Shown: positions 6,641 through 14,845 of the stretch, in pieces
Position numbering within the stretch: position 1 is the stretch's first letter
Layout: each line of letters starts with the position of its first letter
Assembly: GCA_016874655.1 (NCBI GenBank)
Contig: VGTO01000011.1
Span: 1-34,621 of the forward strand
Direction: 5' to 3'
Length of the DNA: 34,621 nt
Source: Bacillota bacterium
GTDB lineage: Bacteria; Bacillota; Dethiobacteria; DTU022
Position numbers and translations under genes: made by a program
Notes under the pieces: model-generated
What the model was told of the DNA's origin: nothing
The model's database searches: none
The model's input: only the letters and a program-made list of their open reading frames with translations

Positions 6641-8635
6641 ATGGCCAAGGTTTTTTTCAGCAGCTGGAACGGAAAAATTATTGATGAGCGAAAGAAGGTC
6701 GCAGCAGAACGAAAAGATCTACAGGAGCTCAAGTTTCCCGGGCAGTTGGGTGACAGAGCTCTGCGGGCTTTTATCGGGTGGGCGGGGTTGGTGGTATCCG
6801 ATCCCGATCTTGATTTAGTCACCGCGCTAGCCGTTTTTTACGGCAAGATGCAAAAAGAATCCTGCGGTCGTTGCGTACCCTGTCGGGCCGGCAGCAAGAT
6901 CATCAGCGACCGGCTTGCAGCAATTCTCAGTGGTGAGGGAAAAGAAAGCGATCTAGAATTCCTGGTAGAAATTGCCGACCTGGTCGCTTCCGGTTCGTTG
7001 TGCGAACTGGGTATATCATCGCCAAAGCCACTAAAAGATGCCTTACTATATTTCCGGGATCATTTTTTAACCCATATCAGTGCTCATCAATCATCACTTA
7101 CAAAACCTCTTTCAACCGATCATTATGAGACGATCTTGACGGCACCCTGCCGTAACGGTTGCCCGGCTCATATCAACATCCCCGGGTATCTCGAATCGAT
7201 CAGGGAAGGCGACTACGAAGAAGCTCTGGCAATAAACAGAGAGAAGACGCCATTTGTTGGAACCCTGGGGCGGGTTTGTGTTCACCCCTGCGAATCAAAC
7301 TGTAATCGTCAGCCTGTTGATCAGGCTCTTTCCATCCGGCTTTCTAAAAGATTCGTTGCTGATTTTGGTTTGCGCAACGGCTACGATCAGCAGCTTAAAA
7401 AACAGGTGGTAAAAAGCGCCGGCGAAAGGGTGGCAATCATCGGCGCCGGTCCGGCCGGGATTAATGCCGCTTACCAGCTGTCCCGTAAGGGTTACGGTGT
7501 GACGGTTTACGAAGCTCTTCCCGTAGCCGGCGGCATGCTGGCTGTGGGGATTCCCAGCTACCGCCTGCCACGCGATATCTTAAACTATGAAATTGACCTC
7601 GTCTGCAGGATGGGGGTTGAAATTATCTGTAACACCAGGGTGGGCAGCGATATAACGATCGATCAGATTTGGCAGGAAGGTTTTAAGGCAATCTTTATCG
7701 CCAATGGATTGCATGAAAGCGCCACGATGGGCTGTGAAGGCGAGGATGCTTGTTATTTGGGTTATATGCCCGGTGTTGAATTTTTAAGGCGGATCAATTT
7801 AGGCCAAAAAGTTGAGCTTGGCGATACAATTTCGGTGATTGGCGGCGGCAATGTGGCGATGGATTGTGCCCGTTCGGCGGTGCGACTGGGGGTAAAAGAG
7901 GTTAATTTAATTTATCGTCGCACCAGGAACGAAATGCCCGCCAATGCGGCTGAAATAAGGGCGGCGGAGGAAGAAGGCATTAATTTCCACCTGTTGGCTA
8001 ACCCTGTCTGCATCCTTGAAGACGGCGGGGTCGTCAGCGGGATGGAGTGTATCAAAATGGAACTTGGTGATCCAGATGTTAGTGGCAGAAGAAGGCCTGT
8101 TCCCGTTGACGGCTCGGAATTTATACTAAAAGCTGAGTCAGTGATACCGGCTATCGGACAGGTTGCCAATTTTGACTTTTTAGGCGAAAACAGCGCAGTT
8201 AAGCTATCCAGGTGGGGAACGCTGGAAGTTGACGATAACACGATGGAAACAGCAGCTGCCGGGATATTCGCCGGCGGCGACGCCGTCCTGGGAGCGAGAA
8301 CGGTAATTGAGGCCATTGCCACTGCTAACCGGGCAGCAGTGGCGATCGATGCTTATATCCGCAAAGCGAGGGCAGCAGTCGGCCCGGCATTTTATTTTGA
8401 ACGGTTCCTGGAAACTGCAGGTGTCTATAATCCGGATGGTGTGCCGGAGATGGTTGGTGCCAGAAAGCGCCGCGAAGAAGAGGTTTTACCTGTTAGTGAG
8501 CGAATTTCCGGTTTTGCCGAAGCCGATTTAGGCTTTAAAGGTCCGGGTACGGCTATCGCTGAGTCAGAACGTTGTGTTAAGTGCCTGCGGCTGGGTCTGG
8601 CTGTTCTTGACGCGGGGAGGGCTGAAAATGACTAA
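6641..8635 (+). CDS. NuoF C-terminal 4Fe-4S domain fused to GltD/NfnB-like NAD(P)H flavoprotein
   Basis: A 664-aa predicted cytosolic oxidoreductase. Residues about 60-140 are the C-terminal iron-sulfur part of NuoF/HydB: C75-x2-C78-x2-C81 and C121 match the N3 cluster ligands. The FMN/NADH Rossmann and SLBB domains of NuoF are absent. Residues about 160-575 form a GltD-type module: N-terminal cysteines C170, C174, C213, C217 and C221 for two 4Fe-4S clusters, an FAD loop GAGPAG (268-273), and a second nucleotide-binding GGGNVAMD (401-408). A C-terminal pair, C645 and C648, may bind metal. The next gene overlaps by 8 nt, so the two products probably form a complex. Substrates are unknown; NAD(P)H is likely on one side. 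ATG 6641 has AGAGAGG upstream. Confidence 0.85.
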   Translation: MAKVFFSSWNGKIIDERKKVAAERKDLQELKFPGQLGDRALRAFIGWAGLVVSDPDLDLVTALAVFYGKMQKESCGRCVPCRAGSKIISDRLAAILSGEGKESDLEFLVEIADLVASGSLCELGISSPKPLKDALLYFRDHFLTHISAHQSSLTKPLSTDHYETILTAPCRNGCPAHINIPGYLESIREGDYEEALAINREKTPFVGTLGRVCVHPCESNCNRQPVDQALSIRLSKRFVADFGLRNGYDQQLKKQVVKSAGERVAIIGAGPAGINAAYQLSRKGYGVTVYEALPVAGGMLAVGIPSYRLPRDILNYEIDLVCRMGVEIICNTRVGSDITIDQIWQEGFKAIFIANGLHESATMGCEGEDACYLGYMPGVEFLRRINLGQKVELGDTISVIGGGNVAMDCARSAVRLGVKEVNLIYRRTRNEMPANAAEIRAAEEEGINFHLLANPVCILEDGGVVSGMECIKMELGDPDVSGRRRPVPVDGSEFILKAESVIPAIGQVANFDFLGENSAVKLSRWGTLEVDDNTMETAAAGIFAGGDAVLGARTVIEAIATANRAAVAIDAYIRKARAAVGPAFYFERFLETAGVYNPDGVPEMVGARKRREEEVLPVSERISGFAEADLGFKGPGTAIAESERCVKCLRLGLAVLDAGRAEND

Positions 8636-10661
8636 AATGGTAGCGTTACAAATAGATGGAATGCGAATATTTGCCACCCCGGAAACGACAATCCTTGAAG
8701 CTGCCCGGTCAAACGGGATTGAAATCCCTACTCTTTGCTATCACCCCAGGCTTTCTGCGTTTGGCCATTGCCGGGTTTGCCTGGTCGAAATAGAAGGGCA
8801 TAAACAACCGGTGACCTCCTGTGATAATCCGGTAGCCGAAGGGATGAATGTCACTACAACTACACCTAAACTGCAGAAGATGCGCGGCCAAATGATTGAG
8901 CTGGCGCTGGCGACCCACCCCTACAAGGATTGTCTGACCTGTGTCCGTACCGGAAGCTGCGAACTGCAGGAAAAAGCATACCACTACCAGGTAAAGCTAC
9001 CAGCACAGCTGGAGCGACGTATTGTGAAAGGTGACCTGGATCAGAAATTTGACCTGGTGCGTGATGACGAAAAATGTATTTTATGCGGCCGCTGTATCGC
9101 GGTTTGTCGCAGTGGACCGGGGCGTTTTGTGTACAGTATGATTGGCCGCGGCGTCAACACCAGGATCGTGCCCTGGCGAGATGGACGCGAAGTAACTCTG
9201 CACGAAGCCGGTTGTATTTTTTGCGGGCAGTGTGTTGATGTCTGTCCGGTAGCGGCTCTAACCGAAGAATCGCGGCCCTCCGGCGGGCGAGAGTGGGTGT
9301 TGGAGACGAAGCCTGGTATCTGTTTGGGTTGTTCTCTCGGCTGCTATCTTGAACGTCAGGTTGATGGAAACAGGCTGATCAAAAATACGGTACCCCGCGA
9401 AGGTGACCGGGTGAGCTGGTTATGCGCTACAGGAAAGTTTGAAGATGTGGCTGCTGCCGCCAAAATTAACTCCTCGATCAGGCAGAAAGGCGCGAAAGAA
9501 GGAACCTCTGAGGTAATTGGCTATGAGACAGCAATCAGCAAAGCTGCTGCTGAATTTGCTAAGATCATGAAAGATAACCCCGATCGGCAGGTCATTGCGG
9601 TTCTTGCTGATGGATCGGTCAGCTGTGAAGAAGCTTACCTTTTGCAAAAGTTGGCCCGCTCGGTATTAAAAACTGCAAATTTGGATCTTGGTCTTGAACC
9701 AGCCTGGGCTGAAGCATACCTGAAAGCAGCTGATCTGACCGGCTTTGGCTTAACCGGTCCGACGATGGCCCGTTTGAGCAGGGCTGATGCGTTATTAGTT
9801 ATCGGTTCAGGGCTGACTGAAAGCCATCCGGTAGCAGAGATGGCCTTACGGCAGGCAGGCCGCTACAGCGAAACAACCCTGATTGGCATTAATCGCAAGG
9901 GCGATTCTTTTAAAGCCTGGCAGGAAATCAGTTTGGATGGCCATAATACTTCATCTATTGAGCTGTTACAGGACATCAAGGCGGCAATAGATGACCCTGA
10001 ACAACTGAACAATAATTTAAAAAGCGGGCTGGATCCGCTTTTGATTCATAAAGTGGCCCGCTTAATGCAGTTACCGGAGAGTTATACCGTGGTTTGCCCC
10101 AGCTATTTTAAGGAAGCTGATCCAAAACTGGTCGATGCCTTAATCGATCTGGCGGCAGCTGCGGGACAGTTAGTCAGCGGCGAGCAACGCCTGTTGCTAC
10201 TTTCTGCTTATCAGAATGCCACCGGAATCCTCAGCTTTGGCGGTTCCGCTCAATATGGGCCCGGCCTTAAACCCTTAAACGGCGACGCCGGCATGAACCG
10301 GGCAAATATTATCAGGGCACTGCAAAAAGAGCAACTGAAAGGTTTGATCTACTTCGGAAAACCTAAAGAACCTTTATATTTTGGTTCGGCCTACACAGTA
10401 TCAGCATCAAGCGCCGAACCGGAAGGCTCGTTTTTATTTGATCTGTTTTTTCCCACGCCTCCGGCTGCGGCCCTGGAAGGTCTCTACATCAATGCTGCCA
10501 ACCAGATTCGCCTTAATGAAAAGGCTATCGAATCTGCCCCGGATGTGAAGGAAGGATGGATCCTGATCTGCGATCTGGCCCGTGCACTCGGCGCAAAATG
10601 GAAGTATAGCAGTCTTGATGATATCCGTGAGGAGATGAGGAGCCTGGTGCCCGGCTGCTAA
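8628..10661 (+). CDS. NuoG/FdhA-like multi-iron-sulfur subunit
   Basis: A 677-aa protein with the electron-wire architecture of complex I NuoG and bifurcating formate dehydrogenases. In order: 2Fe-2S ferredoxin domain (C37, C48, C51, C65), His-Cys 4Fe-4S (H97, C102, C105, C111), a two-cluster ferredoxin (C150/153/156/160 and C196/199/202/206), a fourth 4Fe-4S (C232, C235, C239, C266), then a molybdopterin-oxidoreductase-like fold to the end. No Cys or Sec stands out as a Mo ligand and the fold is short, so this is probably a NuoG-like structural and electron-transfer subunit, not an active formate dehydrogenase. ATG 8628 has GGGGAGG 7 nt upstream and overlaps the previous gene. No NuoE-like or hydrogenase gene is adjacent. 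Confidence 0.85.
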   Translation: MTKMVALQIDGMRIFATPETTILEAARSNGIEIPTLCYHPRLSAFGHCRVCLVEIEGHKQPVTSCDNPVAEGMNVTTTTPKLQKMRGQMIELALATHPYKDCLTCVRTGSCELQEKAYHYQVKLPAQLERRIVKGDLDQKFDLVRDDEKCILCGRCIAVCRSGPGRFVYSMIGRGVNTRIVPWRDGREVTLHEAGCIFCGQCVDVCPVAALTEESRPSGGREWVLETKPGICLGCSLGCYLERQVDGNRLIKNTVPREGDRVSWLCATGKFEDVAAAAKINSSIRQKGAKEGTSEVIGYETAISKAAAEFAKIMKDNPDRQVIAVLADGSVSCEEAYLLQKLARSVLKTANLDLGLEPAWAEAYLKAADLTGFGLTGPTMARLSRADALLVIGSGLTESHPVAEMALRQAGRYSETTLIGINRKGDSFKAWQEISLDGHNTSSIELLQDIKAAIDDPEQLNNNLKSGLDPLLIHKVARLMQLPESYTVVCPSYFKEADPKLVDALIDLAAAAGQLVSGEQRLLLLSAYQNATGILSFGGSAQYGPGLKPLNGDAGMNRANIIRALQKEQLKGLIYFGKPKEPLYFGSAYTVSASSAEPEGSFLFDLFFPTPPAAALEGLYINAANQIRLNEKAIESAPDVKEGWILICDLARALGAKWKYSSLDDIREEMRSLVPGC

Positions 10662-10691
10662 AAAAGCTTTGGGCAGGCTTACTAAATCTAA

Positions 10692-11918
10692 ATGGCAAAA
10701 AAGAACCACATCATTAGAGTTTCTGAGCTAAACCGCTACCTGAAAAACCTGATCACGGGCGATCCAAACCTACAGGACATCTGGGTTAGCGGTGAGCTGT
10801 CCAATTTTAAACATCACCGCTCGGGACATATGTATTTTACAGTCAAAGACGGCGCGTCTTCGCTGCGCTGTGTTTTTTTTAGCCGCGATAATGTCCGCTG
10901 TCTTTTTGAACCGACAGATGGTATGGAAGTTTTGATTAACGGTAACATCTCCGTTTATGAACCCGATGGGGTCTATCAGTTTTATGTCCGGGAGATGGAA
11001 TCAGCCGGGGTCGGATCACTCTATTTAGCCTATGAACAACTGAAAAGCAAACTCGAAGCTGAGGGGCTCTTTTGCCCCGCAAAGAAAAAGGCTCTGCCTC
11101 TACTACCCCGTAAGATTGCTTTGCTCACCTCCCCAACCGGCGCGGCACTACAGGATATGCTGACTGTTTTCCGGAAAAGGTTCCCCGCCCTGGAGTTGCT
11201 GGTGGTGGAGTGTTTGGTCCAGGGGGCCGGCGCAGCCCGGGATCTGGTCAAGGCGCTTGATCTGATGAATGGTAGAAGTGACATTGATTTAATAATTATG
11301 GCTCGCGGGGGCGGTTCACTGGAAGACCTCTGGCCTTTCAACGATGAAGCTCTGGCCCGGGCGATCGAACGTTCAGCGATCCCAGTAATTTCTGCTGTCG
11401 GTCATGAAACAGATTTTACCATTGCTGATTTCGTTGCCGATCTGCGGGCGCCTACCCCAACGGCGGCAGCGCAAATTGCTGTTCCCGTTTTAGATGATCA
11501 GCTGCAGATGGTGGCGCAGCAACGCCGGCGGGTTGCGGTGGCCCTGCGTGGCAGGATCCTCAGTGAAAAACAGAATCTTGACCAGATCACCGGTGAACGC
11601 TTTTTTCAGGCACCTTTGAAAAGAATTGCGCAGCAGCGCGAAACCCTGCTGCGCAGTGACAGCGCATTGAAAAAAAACATCGTCAGGGTGCTCCGTTTAA
11701 AAGGGCTTGAGCTTGCCTCCAGGACAGAAAAACTTGAAAGTTTCAGCCCTCTGAAAGTAATGAGCCGTGGTTACAGCTATTGCCGTGATCAAGATGGCCA
11801 GATTGTCCGCTCGGTTAAAGATATTACCGTTGGCAACAGGCTGCAGCTAAATTTTGCTGATGGCCGGGCATTCTGCCGTACTGAAGCGGTTGAGGAGGAA
11901 GTTGCTGTTGAAGGATAA
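10692..11918 (+). CDS. xseA: Exodeoxyribonuclease VII large subunit
   Basis: Large subunit of exonuclease VII, which degrades single-stranded DNA to oligonucleotides together with several copies of XseB. The 408-aa protein has an N-terminal OB-fold (about 1-105, with DIWVSGELSNFKHHRSGHMY), the catalytic domain with ARGGGSLEDLWPFNDE near 203-218 and SAVGHETDFTIADF near 234-247, and a helical C-terminus. ATG 10692 is the start, with only a weak ribosome site (GGCAGG). It overlaps xseB, the usual coupling, and begins the xseA-xseB-ispA run. Confidence 0.97.
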   Translation: MAKKNHIIRVSELNRYLKNLITGDPNLQDIWVSGELSNFKHHRSGHMYFTVKDGASSLRCVFFSRDNVRCLFEPTDGMEVLINGNISVYEPDGVYQFYVREMESAGVGSLYLAYEQLKSKLEAEGLFCPAKKKALPLLPRKIALLTSPTGAALQDMLTVFRKRFPALELLVVECLVQGAGAARDLVKALDLMNGRSDIDLIIMARGGGSLEDLWPFNDEALARAIERSAIPVISAVGHETDFTIADFVADLRAPTPTAAAQIAVPVLDDQLQMVAQQRRRVAVALRGRILSEKQNLDQITGERFFQAPLKRIAQQRETLLRSDSALKKNIVRVLRLKGLELASRTEKLESFSPLKVMSRGYSYCRDQDGQIVRSVKDITVGNRLQLNFADGRAFCRTEAVEEEVAVEG

Positions 11919-12183
11919 GAAGAGCGCAGAAAAGTTTGATAAGCTGAGTTATGAAGAAGCATTAAAGAAACTCGAGGTGATTGTGAGCAAGCTTGAAGAT
12001 GCGGAAATATCTCTGGAAGATTCGATCGAAGCTTTTCAGGAAGGGATAGCACTGTCAGGCTACTGCAGGGAAAAACTGGCAGAAATTGAATTCAAGGTTG
12101 AGCATCTGCTTAAAGAGGAACAGCAGGTATCGGCAGGCGAGGATAGTGTTGTTGCTGATGAAGCGGAGGATTCGCTCTTCTGA
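11908..12183 (+). CDS. xseB: Exodeoxyribonuclease VII small subunit
   Basis: A 91-aa helical protein with the XseB core LSYEEALKKLEVIVSKLE, EISLEDSIEAFQEG and YCREKLAEIEFKVE; it binds XseA to make active exonuclease VII. The frame is open from 11854 inside xseA, but GAGGAGG (11892-11898) is spaced 9 nt from TTG 11908, which gives a normal-length protein and an 11-nt overlap with xseA. The acidic tail is longer than the minimal family core. Its stop overlaps the ispA start (TGATG). Confidence 0.95.
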   Translation: MKDKKSAEKFDKLSYEEALKKLEVIVSKLEDAEISLEDSIEAFQEGIALSGYCREKLAEIEFKVEHLLKEEQQVSAGEDSVVADEAEDSLF

Positions 12184-13067
12184 TGCCTGATCTTGACCAA
12201 TATATACAGGATTCAAAAGCAGCAATCGATCAGGCCCTGATGGAGAGCTTGCCCCCTGCTGGCAGCTCCAGAGTCGCGGATGCCATGCGCTACAGCGTTG
12301 AAGCCGGTGGCAAAAGATTAAGGCCGCTGCTTTGCCTCGCTACAGCCCAGGTGCTCGGAGCGGAGCAGAAAACAGTTATTGATGTGGCCTGTGCTCTGGA
12401 GATGGTCCATACTTACTCGCTCATGCATGATGATTTACCGGCGATGGACGACAGTGATCTGCGCAGGGGTAAGGCTTCCTGCCATGCTGTGTTCGGCGAA
12501 GCAATGGCCATCCTGGCCGGTGACGCCCTGCTGACCCTGGCTTTTGAAATAATTTCTGTCTACGGTCAGGAAGAACAGCAGGCTACCAAGGCAGTCCGGA
12601 TCGCTTACGAACTGGCAGCTGCTGCCGGTGTCAAGGGCATGATCGGCGGGCAGGAGCTAGACCTTTTGGCCGAAGGCAAAAACCTGACCCTGGTGGAAGT
12701 TGAAGAGATTGCCGCCCGCAAAACCGGGGCGCTCTTTAGCGCAGCGGTCAGGTGCGGGGCGCTGGCCGCCGGGGCAGGTCAGTCTGAGCTTGAGGTGCTG
12801 AGCAATTTTGCCCACTTAACCGGCAAAGCCTATCAGATCGTTGATGACCTGTTGGACAGTAAAGCAACAGCCGCAGAACTTGGTAAGCCGGTATCCGCCG
12901 ATCTGAAAAAAGCCAAGGCGACACTACCTGCTCTGCTCGGAGCAGAAGCAGCACAGGCCAGGGCTGATCAGCTTTACCGTCAGGCTACCAAGGAACTGCA
13001 AAAGCTTATAACTGATGCGGGACTACTGCAGCTGCTGGCTCACAGGTTGATTTATAGAGATAAATAG
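12183..13067 (+). CDS. ispA: Polyprenyl (farnesyl) diphosphate synthase
   Basis: Condenses IPP with allylic diphosphates to make farnesyl or geranylgeranyl diphosphate. The 294-aa protein has KRLRP (44-48) for IPP binding, a first aspartate-rich motif DDLPAMDD (83-90) with the two-residue insertion typical of bacterial FPP synthases, and the second DDLLD (221-225). Product length cannot be fixed by eye. ATG 12183 overlaps the xseB stop. It feeds on the MEP pathway represented here by dxs and ispH, and its position before the OLE RNA locus and dxs is the conserved arrangement. Confidence 0.95.
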   Translation: MPDLDQYIQDSKAAIDQALMESLPPAGSSRVADAMRYSVEAGGKRLRPLLCLATAQVLGAEQKTVIDVACALEMVHTYSLMHDDLPAMDDSDLRRGKASCHAVFGEAMAILAGDALLTLAFEIISVYGQEEQQATKAVRIAYELAAAAGVKGMIGGQELDLLAEGKNLTLVEVEEIAARKTGALFSAAVRCGALAAGAGQSELEVLSNFAHLTGKAYQIVDDLLDSKATAAELGKPVSADLKKAKATLPALLGAEAAQARADQLYRQATKELQKLITDAGLLQLLAHRLIYRDK

Positions 13068-13087
13068 AAACAAAGGAGGCAGGTACG

Positions 13088-13717
13088 ATGAAAATGGCAG
13101 AAAAAAGCAGTGCGCACTTTATAGAGGTTCTGGCCTCGAAAGCCCCGGTTCCCGGAGGAGGCGGTGCAGCGGCAATGGGTGGGGCGATCGGCATGGCCCT
13201 CTCCAACATGGTTGGCAACCTGACGGTTGGAAAAAAGAAATATGCCGATGTTGAAGATGAGGTTAAGCAATTATTGGCAGAAGGCAGTGCTATTATCGAG
13301 GCCTTAAAAGACCTGGTCGATCGGGATGCTCAAGTCTTTGAACCGCTGTCCAAGGCTTACGGGTTACCGAAGGATACCCCGGAGCAGGCGGCGCACAAGG
13401 AAAAAGTGATGGAAGAATGCTCAATAGAAGCCTGCTCAGTCCCGCTCGAAATAATGCGCAAAGCGTACGCGGGGATTAAAATACACGAGCGAATGGGGCA
13501 GATTGGTTCCCGCCTGGCTATATCCGATGTCGGCTGCGGGGTAGTTTTCTTAAAAGCGGCCTTGATTAGCGGGCAGTTGAATGTGATGATTAACTTGGGC
13601 GCGATTAAGAATGAAAAATTCTTAAAGGAAACGACAGCCGAGATGAAGCAACTGGTTGAAGAAGGCAGTCGTCTGGCCGACCAAACTTTATCTGATGTGA
13701 TGAAGAAGCTTTCGTAA
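13088..13717 (+). CDS. fchA: Methenyltetrahydrofolate cyclohydrolase / formiminotransferase-cyclodeaminase family protein
   Basis: A 209-aa stand-alone cyclodeaminase-family protein, all helical, with PVPGGGGAAAMGGAIGMAL near residues 20-38 and the DRDAQVFEPLSKAYGLP segment that carries the active-site Asp. In acetogens and purinolytic Clostridia this FchA form interconverts formyl-THF and methenyl-THF; formiminotetrahydrofolate cyclodeaminase is the other possible activity. No histidine- or purine-degradation genes are nearby, and folD follows, so the cyclohydrolase role is favoured. ATG 13088 follows a strong AAAGGAGG. Although 130 bp with a promoter separate it from folD, the pairing is functionally telling. 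Confidence 0.88.
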   Translation: MKMAEKSSAHFIEVLASKAPVPGGGGAAAMGGAIGMALSNMVGNLTVGKKKYADVEDEVKQLLAEGSAIIEALKDLVDRDAQVFEPLSKAYGLPKDTPEQAAHKEKVMEECSIEACSVPLEIMRKAYAGIKIHERMGQIGSRLAISDVGCGVVFLKAALISGQLNVMINLGAIKNEKFLKETTAEMKQLVEEGSRLADQTLSDVMKKLS

Positions 13718-13759
13718 AGGTATTTTTAAGTGCAAGCAGCAATCAGGGGATGCTGTAAA

Positions 13760-13788
13760 TTGACGCAAAAAGACCAATTTGCTATAAT
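13760..13788 (+). promoter_or_regulatory. Sigma-A promoter for folD
   Basis: TTGACG (13760-13765), 17-nt spacer, perfect TATAAT (13783-13788). The start codon of folD lies 60 nt downstream, giving a short leader without obvious structure. This is one of the best promoter matches in the window. Confidence 0.85.
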
Positions 13789-13847
13789 TACCGCGGATTA
13801 ACTGTTATTGCTGAATTATTAATACAAAGCTGAAAGGGGCAAGTAAA

Positions 13848-14783
13848 GTGACAAAAGTGATCGATTGTGTAGCTATTGGCGAAGAGCTGATGAAAGAGAT
13901 TGTTAAAGAAACGGAGGCTTTAAAAGCCAAAGGGATCACCCCTGGGATCGCTACCCTGCTGGTTGGCGACGATTTCGGGGCGAACATGTACAGGGGACAA
14001 GTAGAAAAATTCTGCGAGGAAGCCGGTTTCAATTATATCAATGAAAACCCTGCCGCCGATGTCAGTGAAGCAGAAGTGATCGAGATTGTCAAAAAGCTCA
14101 ACGCCAATCCGACCGTCAGTGGCATTCTGCCGCTGCGTCCTTTTCCGGAGCAGATTTCCGACAGCGCAGTAATCAATTCGATTGATGTGAATAAAGATAT
14201 CGACTGCTTCCATCCCTTTAACATGGGTAAACTGGCCATGGGCGAAGTTACCTTCCCTCCGGCCACACCGGCGGCAGTGATCGAAATTCTTGAGCGTTAC
14301 GCTACTGAAGAAGGGATAGACCCGAAAGATTTCTTTGAAGGGGCAGAGATAGTTGTGGTCGGCCATTCCAACATTGTCGGCAAGCCGGCAGCTTATCTTG
14401 CGGTCAACCGCAATGCCACAACCTCAATTACCCACGTATTTACCAGTATGAAAGGCAACCTGGCCAAGCATACAACCGGCGCCGATATTTTGATTGTGGC
14501 CGCCGGCAAAGCAGACCTGATTGGACCGGACCTGGTTAAAGCAGGTGCTATTGTGATTGATGTGGGGATCAACCGGGTTAAAGTTCTTGATGAAAAAGGT
14601 GAACCGGTCCTTAATGATAAGGGCAAACCGAAAACAAAAACAGTTGGCGATGTCTCCTTTGATGCAGTGAAAGATAAAACCAAGGCGATCACCCCGGTTC
14701 CGGGCGGCGTTGGTTCGGTTACTAACCGGATGCTGATGAAGAACGCGCTAAAAGCCTGCAAAATAGCAAACGGCTTGCTCTAA
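13848..14783 (+). CDS. folD: Methylenetetrahydrofolate dehydrogenase, divergent FolD
   Basis: FolD oxidises methylene-THF to methenyl-THF and usually also hydrolyses that to formyl-THF. The 311-aa protein keeps the fold: GDDFGANMY (40-48), SGILPLRPFP (91-100), KDIDCFHP (116-123), the Rossmann segment VVVGHSNIVGKP (169-180) and TPVPGGVGSVT (282-292). It is about 25 residues longer than usual. The position of the catalytic Lys (four after Tyr 48) is Val 52, the usual Gln of GILVQLP is Leu 96, and the Cys of PCTP is Ala 139. Loss of these residues predicts a dehydrogenase-only enzyme, with FchA doing the hydrolysis. GTG 13848 has AAAGGGG 8 nt upstream. His 172 replaces the common Arg, so coenzyme preference is uncertain. 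Confidence 0.9.
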   Translation: MTKVIDCVAIGEELMKEIVKETEALKAKGITPGIATLLVGDDFGANMYRGQVEKFCEEAGFNYINENPAADVSEAEVIEIVKKLNANPTVSGILPLRPFPEQISDSAVINSIDVNKDIDCFHPFNMGKLAMGEVTFPPATPAAVIEILERYATEEGIDPKDFFEGAEIVVVGHSNIVGKPAAYLAVNRNATTSITHVFTSMKGNLAKHTTGADILIVAAGKADLIGPDLVKAGAIVIDVGINRVKVLDEKGEPVLNDKGKPKTKTVGDVSFDAVKDKTKAITPVPGGVGSVTNRMLMKNALKACKIANGLL

Positions 14784-14810
14784 GCTTAACTGTCTTTTAG
14801 AGGGGCCAAA

Positions 14811-14839
14811 TTGAGATTGAAAGCGGATTATGTTATAAT
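14811..14839 (+). promoter_or_regulatory. Sigma-A promoter for the OLE RNA
   Basis: TTGAGA (14811-14816), 17-nt spacer, perfect TATAAT (14834-14839), placed in the gap just after folD. Transcription should start near 14846, a few nucleotides before the 5' strand of the closing helix of the noncoding RNA. Confidence 0.85.
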
Positions 14840-14845
14840 CTTGTT

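Noticed and set aside
8628-10661. Active molybdenum/tungsten formate dehydrogenase
   Set aside because: The N-terminal clusters match, but the molybdopterin fold is short and no Cys or Sec ligand region is evident; a NuoG-like subunit is more likely.
13789-13847. ZTP or THF riboswitch in front of folD
   Set aside because: The leader is about 55 nt and shows neither conserved core nor stable stems.
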